DNA of 15,315 nucleotides. It comes from UBA4093 sp036676455. GTDB lineage: Bacteria > Cyanobacteriota > Sericytochromatia > S15B-MN24 > UBA4093. The notes beneath the pieces are model-generated. The model was not told the DNA's origin. It ran no database searches and worked only from the letters and a program-made list of their open reading frames with translations. This document shows, in pieces, positions 14,415 through 15,315 of the stretch. The position numbers were made by a program, and so were the translations under genes. The DNA lies in NCBI GenBank assembly GCA_036676455.1, contig JAKFCW010000065.1:1-15315 (forward strand), in the 5' to 3' direction. Position 1 is the first letter of the stretch, and each line of letters opens with the position of its first letter.

Positions 14415-14726
14415 CTAGTCTTCCCGAACCATCTGCTGGATCACGCGCGTCGCCTTGGTCAGGTCGGTCGGCACGAACTCGTCGGCCGGAGGCGCCTCGT
14501 TGAGGGTGAAATCGATCATCCGCCCCTTCACGGGTGCTGGGGCCTTCCGGGATCCGGAGGTCATAATCAGGGCATCGAACCCCAGTCCCACCAGGGCCCC
14601 CACAAGTAGGCCGATGCTGACACGCACCAGGTAGGCCCCCTCCGAGAGGTCGGCGAACAGGGCGACGCAGGCCGTTGCGAAGCCGCAAAGGACGGCCAGG
14701 ACGATCGCCCAGCTGCGGCCGTTCAC
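14415..14726 (-). CDS. Small two-helix membrane protein in the chemotaxis operon
   Basis: This is a 103-residue protein with two predicted membrane helices (about 6-26, WAIVLAVLCGFATACVALFA, and 32-54, ending GFDALIM) and a hydrophilic tail of about 48 residues (56-103) that ends in VIQQMVRED. I do not recognise a family. The GTG start overlaps the cheD stop by four bases (GTGA) and has GAGGAG eight bases upstream; its stop is 18 bases before fliA. The position next to sigD recalls SwrB of Bacillus, a small membrane protein, but I see no sequence match, so this is only positional. Confidence 0.8.
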   Translation of the reverse strand: MNGRSWAIVLAVLCGFATACVALFADLSEGAYLVRVSIGLLVGALVGLGFDALIMTSGSRKAPAPVKGRMIDFTLNEAPPADEFVPTDLTKATRVIQQMVRED

Positions 14727-15211
14727 TCGAGGATCTCCTCGGGACCGAGGCGGCGGCGGACGAAGAAGCGCTCGGAGGCGACCTCGTAGCGCACGGAGCG
14801 GCCCTGGTTGCCGCCGAGGTCCGAGGCGAGGAGGGGAATCTGACGATCCGCGAGGGCGCGCTTCACGGCCTCGATGTTGCGATCCCCGACGCTGAGGGCC
14901 GGTCCAGCCTTGAACATCTGGGACCCGCCGGCCATCTTGGCGACCAGCGCGGTGGGGTTCGCCCCCCGCAAGATGAGATCGCGGACCAGGCGAGGCACCG
15001 CCGTGTCGGCGAACTTGCCGGGGGCATCGCTCCCGTTGCCCTGCTTGCTGTCCGGCAGCAGGACGTGCGCCATGCCGGCTAGGCGGCTTTTGGGCTCGTA
15101 GATGACCAGGGCGATGCAGCTGCCGAGGCCGGGCACGACGAAGGAGGTCTCCAGGGAATCCGCGAGTCGGATCTCGGACATCCCCACATGCGCGAGCGTT
15201 TCGGCGGTCAC
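14723..15211 (-). CDS. cheD: Chemoreceptor glutamine deamidase CheD
   Basis: CheD deamidates glutamines on chemoreceptors and binds CheC, stimulating its phosphatase activity toward CheY-P. The 162-residue protein follows the CheD fold: GLGSCIALVIYEP (28-40) with the nucleophile Cys32, MAHVLLPDS with His49, GKFADTAVPRLV (65-76), KMAGGSQMF (about 92-100), and the LASDLGGNQGRSV block near 127-139. Compared with Thermotoga CheD (Thr21, Cys27, His44), the Cys and His are in register but the threonine position is Val26. The start is GTG at 15211, overlapping the stop of the preceding gene by four bases; an ATG at 15181 is the alternative. Translation of cheC, cheD and the membrane protein appears coupled. 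Confidence 0.94.
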   Translation of the reverse strand: MTAETLAHVGMSEIRLADSLETSFVVPGLGSCIALVIYEPKSRLAGMAHVLLPDSKQGNGSDAPGKFADTAVPRLVRDLILRGANPTALVAKMAGGSQMFKAGPALSVGDRNIEAVKRALADRQIPLLASDLGGNQGRSVRYEVASERFFVRRRLGPEEILE

Positions 15212-15315
15212 CGGCCGATCATCCCCATGGCCTGTAGAAGCGTCGATAGCGACTCCGGGGTCGGCAGCATGAACATGAAGCCCTTGAGCGGGCCGCCGTT
15301 CTCGGCCGCGAACTC
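15208..15315 (-). CDS. cheC: C-terminal end of a CheC-type CheY-P phosphatase (partial)
   Basis: Only the last 35 codons lie in the window; the gene continues past the right edge. The peptide contains GFMFMLPTPESLSTLLQAMGM, which resembles the closing strand and helix of CheC family proteins (L-P-x-P-x-S-L). Its TGA overlaps the cheD GTG (GTGA), and CheC genes usually precede cheD, whose product is their partner. Identification rests on a short tail plus gene order; CheX or a FliY-like protein cannot be excluded. Confidence 0.7.
   Translation of the reverse strand, partial: EFAAENGGPLKGFMFMLPTPESLSTLLQAMGMIGR

Overview
The window is GC-rich, gene-dense bacterial chromosome. No phage, insertion sequence, CRISPR array, tRNA or rRNA is visible. 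My best guess at the source is a flagellated, non-photosynthetic relative of the Cyanobacteria (Sericytochromatia/Melainabacteria type). Three things suggest this. There is a DUF3326 protein, which I recall mainly from cyanobacteria. Four copies of the decamer GGCGATCGCC, the cyanobacterial HIP1 repeat in its extended form, are present. A chemotaxis/sigma-28 gene block of the cheC-cheD-fliA-cheW kind shows the organism is motile. This placement is inference, not proof.

Layout. Positions 1-1202 (+): ruvC and ruvA, translationally coupled, behind a promoter that may give a leaderless mRNA. Positions 1199-4527 (-): a soluble protein resembling only the cytoplasmic half of the flagellar export protein FlhA, followed by a membrane-bound PAS histidine kinase. 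These two genes separate ruvCA from ruvB. Positions 4528-4784: a divergent intergenic region with a three-copy tandem repeat and a ruvB promoter. Positions 4785-5849 (+): ruvB. Positions 5846-7005 (+): ilvE-type aminotransferase with its own near-consensus promoter, a leader of about 118 nt and a strong terminator. Positions 7031-10235 (-): a degenerate receiver/zinc-ribbon protein, an iron-type alcohol dehydrogenase and a soluble PAS histidine kinase. Positions 10236-10470: divergent intergenic region. Positions 10471-11880 (+): an NHL-repeat lipoprotein and its terminator. Positions 11900-15315 (-): cheC (partial), cheD, a small two-helix membrane protein, fliA/sigD, cheW, a small unknown ORF and a DUF3326 gene, tightly packed with 4-11 base overlaps.

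How the genes fit together. RuvA, RuvB and RuvC form the Holliday-junction resolvasome. The right-hand block is a motility operon: FliA drives late flagellar genes, CheW links receptors to CheA, and CheC/CheD adjust receptor modification and CheY-P turnover. The solitary FlhA-C-like protein may belong to the same motility or secretion network, though it lies about 10 kb away. The two histidine kinases are close paralogues in their catalytic cores and have no normal response regulator beside them. The only receiver-like protein nearby lacks an obvious phospho-acceptor aspartate. The most unusual items are the membrane-free FlhA-C homologue, the receiver/zinc-ribbon fusion, the apparent leaderless ruvC promoter, and the DUF3326 gene coupled to a chemotaxis operon.
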